Positions 9,499 to 19,283 of a stretch of DNA of 64,000 bases are shown here, in pieces. A model generated the notes under the pieces. It made no database searches, was not told where the DNA came from, and was given only the letters and a program-made list of their open reading frames with translations. Both the position numbers and the translations under genes were made by a program. Each line of letters begins with the position of its first letter. The stretch's first letter is position 1. Where the stretch lies: contig CAIZFE010000042.1 in the NCBI GenBank assembly GCA_903932145.1, forward strand, positions 1 to 64,000, written 5' to 3'. Source of the stretch: an uncultured Rhodopila sp. Lineage in GTDB: Bacteria > Pseudomonadota > Alphaproteobacteria > Acetobacterales > Acetobacteraceae.

Positions 9499-10275
9499 AT
9501 GATGAATATTCGTATCGGTGATCGTGAGTTAGGTGTCGTGTTGTCTGCGTTACTAAAGCGACAACACTACACGGCTGCCTTGAACCTACGGAAGGTGTGC
9601 GGCAATCCACGGGATTTGCTCGGTCGATATCTGTTTGGATATGGGCACTACCCCACCGATGTAGCGTTAAAGCGCCCGGACGGTGGTGAGATATCTCTCA
9701 GGGCGTATACCAGGGACGACATCTTTACTATCAACGAGGTATTCTGTCGGCACGACTATCCCGTGCTCCCCGCAGATCGCGTAATTGTTGATTTTGGGTC
9801 CAATATCGGCGTATCTGCTGCGTATTTTCTCACGGCAGCGCCCGACTCCTTCGTTTACCTTTATGAGCCACTGCCAACCAACACACAACGTCTGCGGACT
9901 AATCTCCACGGCTTCGAAGCCCGTTATGAACTGAACGAAGTGGCGGTTGGCAACATGGACGGGCAGGTTGAGTTCGGCTGGGAGCCGACTGGGCGATACG
10001 GTGGCGTGGGGGTCCAGTCAGGACAGTATCTCTCGGTCGCCTGCATCGATTCGAACGAGACATTACAGCACATAATTGCCGTGAACGGCCGCATTGATGT
10101 TCTCAAAATCGATATTGAGGGTTTGGAGGGGGCGATCATTCAGCGCCTGACACCTGCCATAGCCACACGCATTGACCGGATTTATGCAGAGCATGTCTTC
10201 ACATCCAATCCTCTTGCCATTACACACGATTATTTGCAATTTGGGTCAATCGCTCGCTTCAGCCGGAAACACTAG
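9499..10275 (+). CDS. FkbM family SAM-dependent methyltransferase
   Basis: A 258-residue protein with the FkbM fold: the SAM-binding motif VIVDFGSNIGVSAAYF at about residues 94-109, the acidic ribose-binding region YLYEPLPTN, and the late motif VLKIDIEGLEGAII that defines the family. FkbM-type enzymes O-methylate sugars or other small hydroxyl groups. In an exopolysaccharide locus the likely job is methylating a glycan residue on the lipid-linked repeat unit. The gene stands alone between two long gaps. After the stop codon the same frame stays partly open (about 10330-10420) with coding-like sequence; no family was recognised there. Confidence 0.85.
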   Translation: MMNIRIGDRELGVVLSALLKRQHYTAALNLRKVCGNPRDLLGRYLFGYGHYPTDVALKRPDGGEISLRAYTRDDIFTINEVFCRHDYPVLPADRVIVDFGSNIGVSAAYFLTAAPDSFVYLYEPLPTNTQRLRTNLHGFEARYELNEVAVGNMDGQVEFGWEPTGRYGGVGVQSGQYLSVACIDSNETLQHIIAVNGRIDVLKIDIEGLEGAIIQRLTPAIATRIDRIYAEHVFTSNPLAITHDYLQFGSIARFSRKH

Positions 10276-10537
10276 GCTCAGACCTCGATTTTTACAAACT
10301 GAGCAGGTCGGCGACGGCAAAGGGCAAAGGGCCGGTTCGCCTACAGCGATATATTTGTGTGGCGACGCGACGTCGAATTTGTGGACCTGACCGGACACGC
10401 TATCGGAGTTAGCGCGATCACGCAGGCCGGACGGCATTGTTCAGAGTCTCCGACAAATGATGTCGGACGTCCCCTCATACCGTTGCCAAACGATGAAGAT
10501 ACGCGGCTTAGCGTGAGGGATCTGGCTCAGTCTACAT

Positions 10538-12499
10538 TTACCCCTTGCCGGGCGATAAGAATCGATCAAGGAAGCCGCCAACTTCCCGCGCAAAATCCGG
10601 ACGCAAATGCACTCCGTCCATATAGATCGACTTTCCACCCCGTATGGTGGGGCATATGCCGCGATTACATATAAACTGGGTGGGATCAATGACGGTAACA
10701 TCATCGGAGTTCAGCCTTTTCAGCAATCCGTCAACTGGATAATACTTCGCTGACGCCTCGATCCAATTAAAGTTCCGATCGGCAGGAACCATTTTCCCCT
10801 CGAAGTAAGCTTCCTGTAAGCTCTTGGGAGTGTCGCCGGCACCGATCGGCGAGGTGGTGACGACAACAACCGTGATGCCCAAGGCCCGGAGAGAGCTTAA
10901 TTGAGTCCTAAACAAGCTGACTGCGCTATCAACAGACATGCCATCGTCGAACGCAATGTCGTTATTACCATTCTGGAAATATCCATCCCAATCTCCTATG
11001 AATATAACGGTATCAAAATTTCCCGACCGAGCGAGCTGTAGGGCTTTCCCGTAAAATTCATGGCAAGCAAATCCTGGCCTTAGGCGTCGTGCGTTGGGCA
11101 GTGGCGGACATCCGCCGTAGGTGGCAAATACCACGCCACGATTGGTCAAGTGGCTTTCGATGGTTTGGGCGCGCGACCACCACATCTCCGCAAATGAATC
11201 GCCAACGACCAGCGTGTTGTGGTTCCCTTGGTAATTCCCCATTGTGCATAGTCGCAAGTCGCCGAGCCGCAGTCCGCCACAGCGACTCGTCGGGTACGCG
11301 TCATCGGACATAGCCCTTACGGCATCATCGTAGAGGGCGAGATCTCCGCGAATTCTGCTTGGTAGGCCTTTCATTACGATAATGCCGGCGCAAATCCCGG
11401 CCACGACCCCCAGGGGCAGTAAAGCCCTCCTCAGGCCGCTGATAGCATTTCCGCGGGTTCTGAGGAATTTCTGCGCCTGAATCTCAACGAATACATATGA
11501 TAGGTGCGCAGCGATAATGCTTGCGGATATACCGATTATAATATCCCACGGGGCCTCGCCAGGATGAAGGAATTCGATTAGGACCACGAATGGCCAGTGC
11601 CAAAGATAAAGCGAATAGGAGATGCGTCCGAGATAAGCAATGGGTCTCCAGGAGAAAATGTGGCTTTCGCGCGCGGCCAGGATGACCAGTGCTGTGCCGA
11701 GAGTTGGGAGAGCCGTGGGTACTGAGGGCCATACCATATCGCTCGAAAAGAATCCAAATGAGAGCACAATCATGATGATGCCCGTTGCCTGGATTGCCGA
11801 TGACCATCGGCCTACTGTACGACGTTCCTCAATGAAGAACACGACGGCGCCCAAAAGCATTTCCCAGGCCCGGCAAGGAAGCATGAAATAACAGAATGAG
11901 ACCGCCTTTTGCGCGATCATTAGGTTAGGGAAGACGGCCATTGAAATAAGAGAGGCGGTTAGAAAGACGTATATATATATGAGTATGTTTTTGCGGATGT
12001 GAGAATGAACTTGAGCCGTAGCAAATAATAATGGGTATATTATGTAGAATTGCCACTCAACGCTTAGTGACCAGGTATGCCATAGCCATTTACTATGGGA
12101 CGAGCTGTCAAAATAACCAGCTTCCGTCCAATAGATAATATTTGAAACAAAGAACATACTCGATAGAGAGTGACGGGATAATTTGGACAGTTCGGTCGGA
12201 GGTAGGTAGACCAAGCCGAAAACAACCAGGGCGACAATCAAAAACAATAGTGCCGGAATGATCCGGGAGGCCCGGTCGAGATAGAAATCAATCACGGAAA
12301 AGCGATTTTCTTCGACTCGCCTCCATATGATGCTCGTCATCAGGTAGCCCGATATAACGAAGAAGACATCGACACCGGCGAACCCGCTCGCGAACAGTGG
12401 TACTTCGAAATGAAACAGAACAACACCAACAACGGCGATGGCGCGCAAGGTATTTATGTCGGAGCGAAAAGCTGCCCGCCGAGGAGCACGTGCCATCAT
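10538..12499 (-). CDS. Acyltransferase 3 - SGNH fusion (OafA-like O-acyltransferase)
   Basis: A 653-residue membrane protein. The first 370 residues are an acyltransferase-3 domain of about ten helices, beginning FRSDINTLRAIAVVGVVLFHF and containing the family motif GFAGVDVFFVISGYLMT. A C-terminal periplasmic SGNH domain follows, with the block I serine in VVGDSFAEMWW, and the catalytic Asp/His pair in DGVHL (Asp628, His631). These fusions O-acetylate extracellular sugars, such as O-antigen, exopolysaccharide or peptidoglycan. Here it probably acetylates the exopolysaccharide subunit. The gene is on the minus strand, transcribed alone, and unusually AT-rich in its first half (11850-12250), suggesting horizontal origin. 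Confidence 0.9.
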   Translation of the reverse strand: MMARAPRRAAFRSDINTLRAIAVVGVVLFHFEVPLFASGFAGVDVFFVISGYLMTSIIWRRVEENRFSVIDFYLDRASRIIPALLFLIVALVVFGLVYLPPTELSKLSRHSLSSMFFVSNIIYWTEAGYFDSSSHSKWLWHTWSLSVEWQFYIIYPLLFATAQVHSHIRKNILIYIYVFLTASLISMAVFPNLMIAQKAVSFCYFMLPCRAWEMLLGAVVFFIEERRTVGRWSSAIQATGIIMIVLSFGFFSSDMVWPSVPTALPTLGTALVILAARESHIFSWRPIAYLGRISYSLYLWHWPFVVLIEFLHPGEAPWDIIIGISASIIAAHLSYVFVEIQAQKFLRTRGNAISGLRRALLPLGVVAGICAGIIVMKGLPSRIRGDLALYDDAVRAMSDDAYPTSRCGGLRLGDLRLCTMGNYQGNHNTLVVGDSFAEMWWSRAQTIESHLTNRGVVFATYGGCPPLPNARRLRPGFACHEFYGKALQLARSGNFDTVIFIGDWDGYFQNGNNDIAFDDGMSVDSAVSLFRTQLSSLRALGITVVVVTTSPIGAGDTPKSLQEAYFEGKMVPADRNFNWIEASAKYYPVDGLLKRLNSDDVTVIDPTQFICNRGICPTIRGGKSIYMDGVHLRPDFAREVGGFLDRFLSPGKG

Positions 12500-13310
12500 T
12501 GAATATTATCCTTGTCGTGATTCAGTTATCGATCACCGATTGACCTTCGGGCATCTCTCAGAACGGTCCGGCGGTGTGTTGTTCTTCACCGAGGCGCGCC
12601 CTCAGCTCAGCGAAGCGCATAACGGCGCCTCGTCGTGAAAACGCTAGCGCGCGCTCCTTACCGGCCGCCTTCGACGGTTCGCTGTTGCCGACCGGCGAGA
12701 GGTGGTTTCATGAGGCGTCGCAGTGGTGTCGAACCCCAGCGCGCCGTGCCAAGATGGCAATCGACGCGACCTACTACATGCTTCCGTCCCGGCGCGTGAA
12801 CCGAATAGTTGACCCCCCCCTGGATCCTTAACTCTTGGTTACAACCGACTTCAAGCACAAACAATCATTCCGGAGTACGTCAACCCGCCGCTTTGAGCGA
12901 TTACATGCTCTCCCGAAAATGCAACATCTTAAACTACACGTCCTAATTCCCAGTGGCAAGGGTCACGATGCCTCACAATGCCGGCAGCATTTCTTCACAA
13001 TTGAGCTAAATTATCACAACATGGTCATTGCTCATATACGGTGGCCAATGGTTATGGCAAAGCTTAACGGAAATCTTATGCGATTGTGCAACAGTAGAAA
13101 TCGGGGAACAAACACACGACACACGGCCCGCTGCGGCATGAACCTTCTGCTGGAGAATATTTGATCTGGAATCAGTTTACTCATTTTGATTACCTTGGCA
13201 CGTGTATTCTCCGTGCAAGGTAACAGCAAAGCTGGAATTTGACGGGAGCGGTGACACCGGTACGCAACCGCGCCGTATTGATAAGGTCATCACGGAGTAG
13301 CATAATGATT
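12500..13310. other. Long intergenic gap, no gene recognised
   Basis: About 800 bases between the divergent acyltransferase and GT4 genes. Short open frames (12438-12638, 12574-12831, 12835-13164) have no ribosome binding site and low-complexity or arginine-rich products. Promoters for both neighbours must lie here, but none is convincing by eye. Confidence 0.5.
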
Positions 13311-13321
13311 AGGAGTTGTGC

Positions 13322-14488
13322 GTGAAGGTTGCTCTTGTGCACTATTGGTGCGTTAATATGCGTGGGGGTGAAAAGGTGCTGGAATCCCTGTGTGAGCTAT
13401 TTCCGGAGGCGGATATATTTACTCACGTCTACGTCCCGGAACGTATGAGCGACACTATTCGTCGGCATACAGTCCATACAACATTCATTGCCCGAATGCC
13501 CAGGGCCAGGACCCTGTACAAGGCGTACTTGCCGTTGATGCCGCTTGCACTCGAGCTTCTGGACTTGCGGTCTTATGATCTTGTGATTAGCAGCGAATCA
13601 GGACCGGCGAAAGGGGTGATTACCCGCGCTGACGCGATGCACATTTGCTATTGTCATACTCCCATGCGATACATCTGGAACATGTATCATGAATATCAGG
13701 AGGGTATGAATGTTGTTGCCAAAGCAGCAATGGCACTAGCCAGCCACCGCCTACGTCAATGGGACGTCACTTCTGCCGCGCGGGTGGACCATTTTGTCGC
13801 GAATTCCCATAACGTGGCCGGACGCATAAGGAAATTCTATCGCCGCTCCGCGGCCGTTATTCACCCTCCCGTCGACGTCGCCGCCTTTCAAAGAGAGCAT
13901 GGTTCTGGAACGGATGATTTTTACCTGTGTGCAGGGCAACTGGCCTCTTACAAGCGGGTGGATATCGCCATAGAAGCATTCAATCGACTTGGGAAGCCGC
14001 TCGTTGTTATTGGTGAAGGGGAGATGTATGAAAAACTACGACGCCAGGCAGGACCCAATATCAAAATATTAGGTCGGGTTGGGCAGGATACGCTCCGCGA
14101 GGCTTATGCGCGCTGCCGCGCCCTGATTTTCCCGGGCGAAGAAGACTTCGGCATCGTTCCGCTGGAGGCTATGGCGTCAGGGCGGCCGGTTATCGCTTTA
14201 GGGCGTGGCGGTGCGCTGGAGACAGTGATCCCGGGCCAAACGGGTATCCTCTTTAAAGAGGCGAGCGCACAGGCCTTGATCGAGGCGATTTTGGAGTTCG
14301 AGCACATCCAGGCCGACTTCGACCCTGACCTGCTCGCCAGACACGCGGCACTTTTTGACAAAGGTCGGTTCAAGCGGGAATTCAACGACTTTGTCGCTGA
14401 TGTGCTCGAGGAAGGCTCCGGGTCTTGTGAAAGTCAAAACGCCAACGAGAGTCAAGGTACCGTTGCGGATGGCCTTGTCACGGCTTAA
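13322..14488 (+). CDS. Glycosyltransferase family 4 (mannosyltransferase-like)
   Basis: A 388-residue GT-B enzyme. The N-terminal glycine-rich acceptor region is HYWCVNMRGGEKVLESL, and the C-terminal donor site carries the retaining GT4 motif FPGEEDFGIVPLEAMASG (E-x7-E). The segment ICYCHTPMRYIWNMY is typical of exopolysaccharide mannosyltransferases of the AceA/WbaZ kind. GTG at 13322 is chosen because AGGAG (13311-13315) sits 6 bases upstream; a TTG two codons earlier would overlap that site. The next gene follows after 13 bases, so 13322-18154 looks like one transcript of GT4, hydrolase, polymerase and GT2. Sugar specificity is not readable from sequence. Confidence 0.9.
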   Translation: MKVALVHYWCVNMRGGEKVLESLCELFPEADIFTHVYVPERMSDTIRRHTVHTTFIARMPRARTLYKAYLPLMPLALELLDLRSYDLVISSESGPAKGVITRADAMHICYCHTPMRYIWNMYHEYQEGMNVVAKAAMALASHRLRQWDVTSAARVDHFVANSHNVAGRIRKFYRRSAAVIHPPVDVAAFQREHGSGTDDFYLCAGQLASYKRVDIAIEAFNRLGKPLVVIGEGEMYEKLRRQAGPNIKILGRVGQDTLREAYARCRALIFPGEEDFGIVPLEAMASGRPVIALGRGGALETVIPGQTGILFKEASAQALIEAILEFEHIQADFDPDLLARHAALFDKGRFKREFNDFVADVLEEGSGSCESQNANESQGTVADGLVTA

Positions 14489-14501
14489 CAGAGGGCCATC
14501 C

Positions 14502-15803
14502 ATGCTGCGCAAATTCGTTGCAATCTGTCTGTTTCTATGGTGTGCCCGGGCAGATGCAGAGGGGGCGGCCTTCGCCATGACCCCTGAAGCTTCCAACAAC
14601 CCGCATCTCGCACGTATCTTAGGTAACCCGGCCGTGCCGCATGGACTGGGCATAAATGTGCATCCCGGCGAAGGACTGGCGGCCGCTCGAGATTTTGAAC
14701 TGGTACAGCGCCTGGGGTTGTCTTTGATCCGCGCCGACTTCCTGTGGTCTGAGATAGAGCGCGAAACCGGGCGGTACGATTGGCACAGGTACGACACCAT
14801 TGTATCGCAGAGCCGGGCGCATGGAATTACTCCGCTATTTATCCTCGACTATGCTAACCCGCTGTATGTAACGAAAGGTGGTGAGGGATCGGTTGGCCAG
14901 CCTTCCCCCGCGCCGATAAGCGACGCCGCGCAAACGGCCTTTGGCCGCTTCGCCGCCGCCGCCGCCGCCCGATACCGAGGCTTGGCACTCTGGGAGCTTT
15001 GGAACGAACCCAATATAAATTTCGGTCAGCCGATCGATCTCGATGCCTATATCCGGTTCGCTGGTGTCGTCTGCAAAGCCATGCGACATGCGGACCCCGA
15101 TGCGGCTATTATTGGGCCGGCCTCATCCGAATTCGCGTTTTCCTTCCTGCGGGACTTTATCGCCAGCGATCGCGACCACTGTTTTGACGCGGTTAGTGTT
15201 CATCCTTATCGAGACGGGGACCCCGAGACGGTTCTTGAGGATTGGGAACGACTGAGAGCCATGAGCCCGGGTTTTGTGCTGGCCAACAGCGAATGGGGTT
15301 ACTCGTCGATAGGTGGCGAATGGACGCTAGAGCGGCAGGCTGAGTACGTCGCGCGTCTGTACCTGGTTGACCTCCTCGCTGGGGTTCCGATCACCATGAT
15401 CTATGATGCTCGGAACGACAGTCTCAGCGGTACGGACCTACAAGCCAACTTTGGGCTAACGAATTTCTGGGGGAGGCCAAAGCCAGCCGGTCAGCGGCTT
15501 GCCGCGCTGGTCAGCAGCTTAAACAAATTGGAACTACTTGGCCGAGTCCGATCACCGAAGGCCGACTTCCTGCTTTTGTTTGGCGCAGGGAACCAAAAAA
15601 AAATCGCTGCCTGGACCACCCGCTCCGCCGATATACATGTGACATTGGATTCTCGCCTTTGTATCGCTGCTGTTGGCTCCCGTTCCGCTGGAGCTGATGT
15701 TGCCAAATGCGACGATACTGATCAGGTCCTCCAGATCGAGCCGATCTCCTTAATGCTGACCGGTCAGCCAATCGTTGTCACAATCCGGGACCGGCGACCA
15801 TGA
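14502..15803 (+). CDS. Secreted glycoside hydrolase, PslG/GH39-like
   Basis: A 433-residue protein with an N-terminal signal peptide (MLRKFVAICLFLWC, cleaved near ADA-EG) and a clan GH-A TIM barrel. The likely acid/base is Glu169 in ELWNEPNINF and the nucleophile Glu264 in NSEWGYS. Such cellulase-family hydrolases occur inside exopolysaccharide operons, for example PslG in the Psl locus and the glycosidases of alginate and xanthan-like loci. There they trim periplasmic polymer or release it from the carrier. ATG 14502 is preferred over longer frames because it gives a signal peptide and follows AGAGGG. It lies between a GT4 and the polymerase gene, so periplasmic processing of the same polymer is the natural inference. 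Confidence 0.85.
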   Translation: MLRKFVAICLFLWCARADAEGAAFAMTPEASNNPHLARILGNPAVPHGLGINVHPGEGLAAARDFELVQRLGLSLIRADFLWSEIERETGRYDWHRYDTIVSQSRAHGITPLFILDYANPLYVTKGGEGSVGQPSPAPISDAAQTAFGRFAAAAAARYRGLALWELWNEPNINFGQPIDLDAYIRFAGVVCKAMRHADPDAAIIGPASSEFAFSFLRDFIASDRDHCFDAVSVHPYRDGDPETVLEDWERLRAMSPGFVLANSEWGYSSIGGEWTLERQAEYVARLYLVDLLAGVPITMIYDARNDSLSGTDLQANFGLTNFWGRPKPAGQRLAALVSSLNKLELLGRVRSPKADFLLLFGAGNQKKIAAWTTRSADIHVTLDSRLCIAAVGSRSAGADVAKCDDTDQVLQIEPISLMLTGQPIVVTIRDRRP

Positions 15804-15866
15804 TTTTATCGGACGCTTCCGGGAAACACCCGGCGCCCCGCAAAGCGAACAAGAAGGATATGGTGG

Positions 15867-17210
15867 ATGCGGCGTAAGGCCTCTGGTCCAAGCAGCTTCG
15901 AATGGTGCTACATGCTTCTGGTACAGGTGGCATTTGGATCAATGTCGTTTATCGCTGGTACGCAGGAAACCGGCCGTGATTCCCTGAATCTGATTCACAT
16001 CCTGCAGAATAAGGGGGACGGAGGCAATCAACTGACGCAGACCCTTTCAATCTGCCTGTATGCCGGCTGTGCAATATTACTTGCCCGTCACGCTCGACCG
16101 AAGACATTTCTGCTGCTCGGGTATCCTTTATGCCTCTTGTTGCTCTGGACATTCATGACTATTGCCTGGTCGGTGGATCCCAGCGTTTCATTTAGGCGCG
16201 CGGTAGCGCTTGCAGGTACCACGGGCCTTAGCCTGTATCTGGGGATACGATTTGATCCGCAGCAGTTATTGCGCCTGCTCGCCTACTCCACCAGCATCCT
16301 TCTGGTCGCCTCGCTCATTATCGGCATCGTCGCACCGGTTCGCGGTTTCGATTTTTCGGACAACTTCCGCGGCGTCTTTGAACAGAAAAATGCGATGGGA
16401 AGATACGCTATCATTACGATACTGGTAGTAATCGGGCGGCTCCTGCAGAGGAGATCGATCGGCACGTTGGCCACGATCGGGGCGGGTGCCCTTGGGGTCA
16501 TGGCTATAATCTGCTTGGGTCTCGCACATTCCGCGTCCATAGTTCCAGTTTTGTTGAGCGTGCTTATCGCGCTGGTGATTGCGCGGTTGATCCGCCGCTC
16601 AGATGCCACTAGTCGTTCTCTAATCATTCCAATCGCGGTGTGCGGCGCAGTGGGAGCGGGGAGCGTCCTCTATGATAACTGGGCATCTCTGGTTGCACTA
16701 TTGGGACGAGATCCGGATATGTCGGGACGAACCGAGGTCTGGGAGTTCGTCGCCAAGATGATTTTCCAGAATCCTCTGATCGGATACGGATACCAGGCGT
16801 TTTGGGAAGGCAGTCGAAGCCCTGGCGCCGCCTTCTGGCAAATGACTGGCAATGGCGTGCCGAATGCCCATAGTGGTTGGCTGCAATTGACTCTCGACAC
16901 CGGTGGGGTCGGGGTATTGTTATTTATGGTTGCTATTGTGATAATGGCGGTGAATCTATTCAGGCTACTGCGCCAGATGAGGTCTAGTCCATGGTTCTTC
17001 GAGTGGGCGGTTAGTTTTCTGACGTTCTACCTGGTCACCAGTTTTTTTGAGGCTATCCTTTGGGTCGGCGATTATATGATCCAGATGCTGTTCCTATACA
17101 TCGTCATCCGGTCAAACATTATGATGCGGCAGGCAGCGGTTTCCAGCCACACTCAGTCTTTCGGCATCCTCCGCACCGGGATACACGCGCCTCAGAGGAC
17201 GGTGCCATGA
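15867..17210 (+). CDS. O-antigen ligase/polymerase family membrane protein (ExoQ/Wzy-like)
   Basis: A 447-residue protein with about ten to eleven hydrophobic helices. It has the large periplasmic loop typical of the Wzy_C/ExoQ family, including DPDMSGRTEVWEF, the conserved Asn-Pro-Leu-Ile-Gly-Tyr-Gly segment (FQNPLIGYGYQAFW) and a following NAHSGWLQ motif whose His is conserved in Wzy and WaaL proteins. It would polymerise lipid-linked repeat units in the periplasm. The start follows AAGGA with 10-base spacing. The stop overlaps the GT2 start in ATGA, indicating translational coupling. Confidence 0.9.
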   Translation: MRRKASGPSSFEWCYMLLVQVAFGSMSFIAGTQETGRDSLNLIHILQNKGDGGNQLTQTLSICLYAGCAILLARHARPKTFLLLGYPLCLLLLWTFMTIAWSVDPSVSFRRAVALAGTTGLSLYLGIRFDPQQLLRLLAYSTSILLVASLIIGIVAPVRGFDFSDNFRGVFEQKNAMGRYAIITILVVIGRLLQRRSIGTLATIGAGALGVMAIICLGLAHSASIVPVLLSVLIALVIARLIRRSDATSRSLIIPIAVCGAVGAGSVLYDNWASLVALLGRDPDMSGRTEVWEFVAKMIFQNPLIGYGYQAFWEGSRSPGAAFWQMTGNGVPNAHSGWLQLTLDTGGVGVLLFMVAIVIMAVNLFRLLRQMRSSPWFFEWAVSFLTFYLVTSFFEAILWVGDYMIQMLFLYIVIRSNIMMRQAAVSSHTQSFGILRTGIHAPQRTVP

Positions 17211-18154
17211 GCTCGCCACTCGTCAGTGTGATCATACCGTGTTACAATCGGGCCGATATCATCGGCAGGGCAATGCGCTGCGTGCAGAGGCAGACGTTTT
17301 GCGATTGGGAGATGATCATCGTCGATGATGGATCTCAGGATGATCTCGCCGCCGCTGTGGGCGCATTCGCCGATGACCCGCGGATCCGCCTGGTTCGTCA
17401 TCCGGTTAATCGCGGAGTGTCTGCAGCCCGCAACACGGGCACCGCCGCCGCTACAGGCCGCTTCGTTGCGTTCCTGGATTCCGATGACGAGTGGATTCCG
17501 GAAAAGTTGGAGCGACAGGCGGCGGCGACTATGCGGGCGAAGGACCCGGACGATGTATTCTGCGTCACGCAGTCCTGGATCGTTTTATCCGATCGAAAGC
17601 GCCTTGTCCGGCCATTAAAGGGCCCTATGCCGGGACGAAGCTTCGCGGAATTCATTTATGTCGATGGAGGCTTCGCCCAAACGAGCACGTTCTTTCTTTC
17701 AACCTCCTTGGCTCGGCAATTCCCATTCTGCGAACAACTGAAACTGATGGAAGATCATCTGTTTTTTATTGGGGTAGGAAACTCCGGGGCAGAGTACCTG
17801 CTGGTTCCGGAGCCACTTTCGGTGTGGCATAACGAGGGTCGCCCAGACCGACTGTCTGGCGCGGACAACATACCACAGTGGCAGAAGGCGATGGACGCCT
17901 TTGCCGAAGAAGCCAGGGGTTTGATCCCACCACTCGTGCTGCTGGCAGCCGAAGCCCGCTACATCAGCGGGCGGATATGGCAAACGGCACCGATTGCGTC
18001 GATCAAATTGCTTGTCCGTGCCCGCCTCGCGGGTGCGCTAACCACGCGGCAAGTGGCAGCCGTTTTCTGCCGAAACACATTGCCGGGCGGGGCCTATGAC
18101 GCCCTTCGCCATTGGTTTGCTTTGATGACGCAACCACATTACGTTCGAAGGTGA
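17207..18154 (+). CDS. Glycosyltransferase family 2
   Basis: A 315-residue GT-A enzyme. It opens with VSVIIPCYNRADIIGRAM, followed by the nucleotide-binding IIVDDGSQDD and the metal-binding DXD-type motif AFLDSDDEWIPEKL (about residues 85-98). The start ATG at 17207 overlaps the polymerase stop (ATGA), so the longer upstream frame is rejected. It adds a sugar to the lipid-linked intermediate on the cytoplasmic face. A decayed relative of this gene's 3' half lies 1.1 kb downstream (19284-19530), showing that the locus once held a second GT2. Confidence 0.92.
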   Translation: MSSPLVSVIIPCYNRADIIGRAMRCVQRQTFCDWEMIIVDDGSQDDLAAAVGAFADDPRIRLVRHPVNRGVSAARNTGTAAATGRFVAFLDSDDEWIPEKLERQAAATMRAKDPDDVFCVTQSWIVLSDRKRLVRPLKGPMPGRSFAEFIYVDGGFAQTSTFFLSTSLARQFPFCEQLKLMEDHLFFIGVGNSGAEYLLVPEPLSVWHNEGRPDRLSGADNIPQWQKAMDAFAEEARGLIPPLVLLAAEARYISGRIWQTAPIASIKLLVRARLAGALTTRQVAAVFCRNTLPGGAYDALRHWFALMTQPHYVRR

Positions 18155-18418
18155 TACAAGAGGCTCAGCTAGCCCGTCCAAATCACGGGACCAGGTGGCA
18201 CCTGCTGCGCGACTACCACATGATGCGAAGGGAACTAAAACGTGACACGATGCGCGACGACCTGTAGCCAAAGCGAGCGATCAGATGGACAGCTTGCATG
18301 GGTCCGACTTCGTTCGTGCGTGCCTTGAGGTAGCCCTCCCTGTGCTTAATTACGCCAGACGAGTGCCTTTGGCGGGATAACATATTGCGTTTTAACATCA
18401 ATAATTGTGGGCTCCAGG

Positions 18419-19195
18419 ATGGAACATCTCGACCAAACCCCAGTCATACAGTATTATCACTGGAAGCAGTTTCCCGGCTGGAACCTCGCGCCTCAATTGA
18501 TTGGCGCGATGGTGGATAAATATGGCGCGCGACGGGTGCTGGAGATCGGAGCCGGCGCAAACCCGACAATGTCTGTGAATGAAGTGAAAGACCGGAGGAT
18601 ACAATACATGGTATCCGACACCTCCGAGGAGGAACTGCGGAAGGCGCCGATTGGATATGACGTGTGTCAGTTTGATGCCGGCGGGAAAATCGTGCCGCCT
18701 GAGATGTTAGAAAGTTGTGACCTTGTCTTCAGCCGGATGGTCAACGAACACATCCGAGACGGGCGTCAATACCATAGTAACATCTATCGAATGCTGCGCC
18801 CGGGTGGTGTGGCAGTGCATTGTTGCGCGACTCTCTTTACCCTTCCCTTCCTCGTAAATCGTCTGTTGCCCGAGCCCGTATCGGATAAAATAAATCGCCT
18901 AGTTTACCCGAATCGCGACTATGACGGGCACCATGGCAAATTCAGGGCTTACTACAGCTGGTGCAGAGGCCCGATACCGCGGATGATACAGAAATTTAAG
19001 TCTATCGGCTTCGAAATCGTCGCTTTTCATGGTTATTTCGGACACGGATACTACGAGCCGACACTGACCCCGCTGGATCGAATCCAGGAGGTCTTCACCC
19101 GCCTTCTTCTTCGCAATCCCAATCCATATTTTTGTTCCTACGTAACCGTAACGTTGCGAAAAGGACTGCCACCTTCGCCGGCTGGTGCCGATTAG
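18419..19195 (+). CDS. Class I SAM-dependent methyltransferase
   Basis: About 258 residues. Motif I is RRVLEIGAGANPTM (about residues 36-49), followed by an acidic strand YMVSDTSEEEL and a motif IV-like CDLVFSRMVNEHIRDG, then NIYRMLRPGGVAVH, all diagnostic of methyltransferase_11/23-type folds. The later NPNPYFCSYVTVTLRK end is ordinary for the family. Start choice is uncertain: ATG 18419 has AGG directly before it and GTG 18407 has no ribosome binding site. It probably methylates a sugar or sugar nucleotide of the polymer. No partner gene fixes its substrate. Confidence 0.82.
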   Translation: MEHLDQTPVIQYYHWKQFPGWNLAPQLIGAMVDKYGARRVLEIGAGANPTMSVNEVKDRRIQYMVSDTSEEELRKAPIGYDVCQFDAGGKIVPPEMLESCDLVFSRMVNEHIRDGRQYHSNIYRMLRPGGVAVHCCATLFTLPFLVNRLLPEPVSDKINRLVYPNRDYDGHHGKFRAYYSWCRGPIPRMIQKFKSIGFEIVAFHGYFGHGYYEPTLTPLDRIQEVFTRLLLRNPNPYFCSYVTVTLRKGLPPSPAGAD

Positions 19196-19283
19196 TCCGA
19201 TTCGCGCGGTGTCGTACGGCGATCAGGCTGAAGACGAAGTCCTAGACCAACGTCCGTCCCGATATGTCGCGCGCCCGAACGAA

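Noticed and set aside
10330-10430. Coding-like stretch after the FkbM stop in the same frame (RFAYSDIFVWRRDVEFVDL)
   Set aside because: Too short, preceded by two stops and matching no recognised family; not enough to call a pseudogene.
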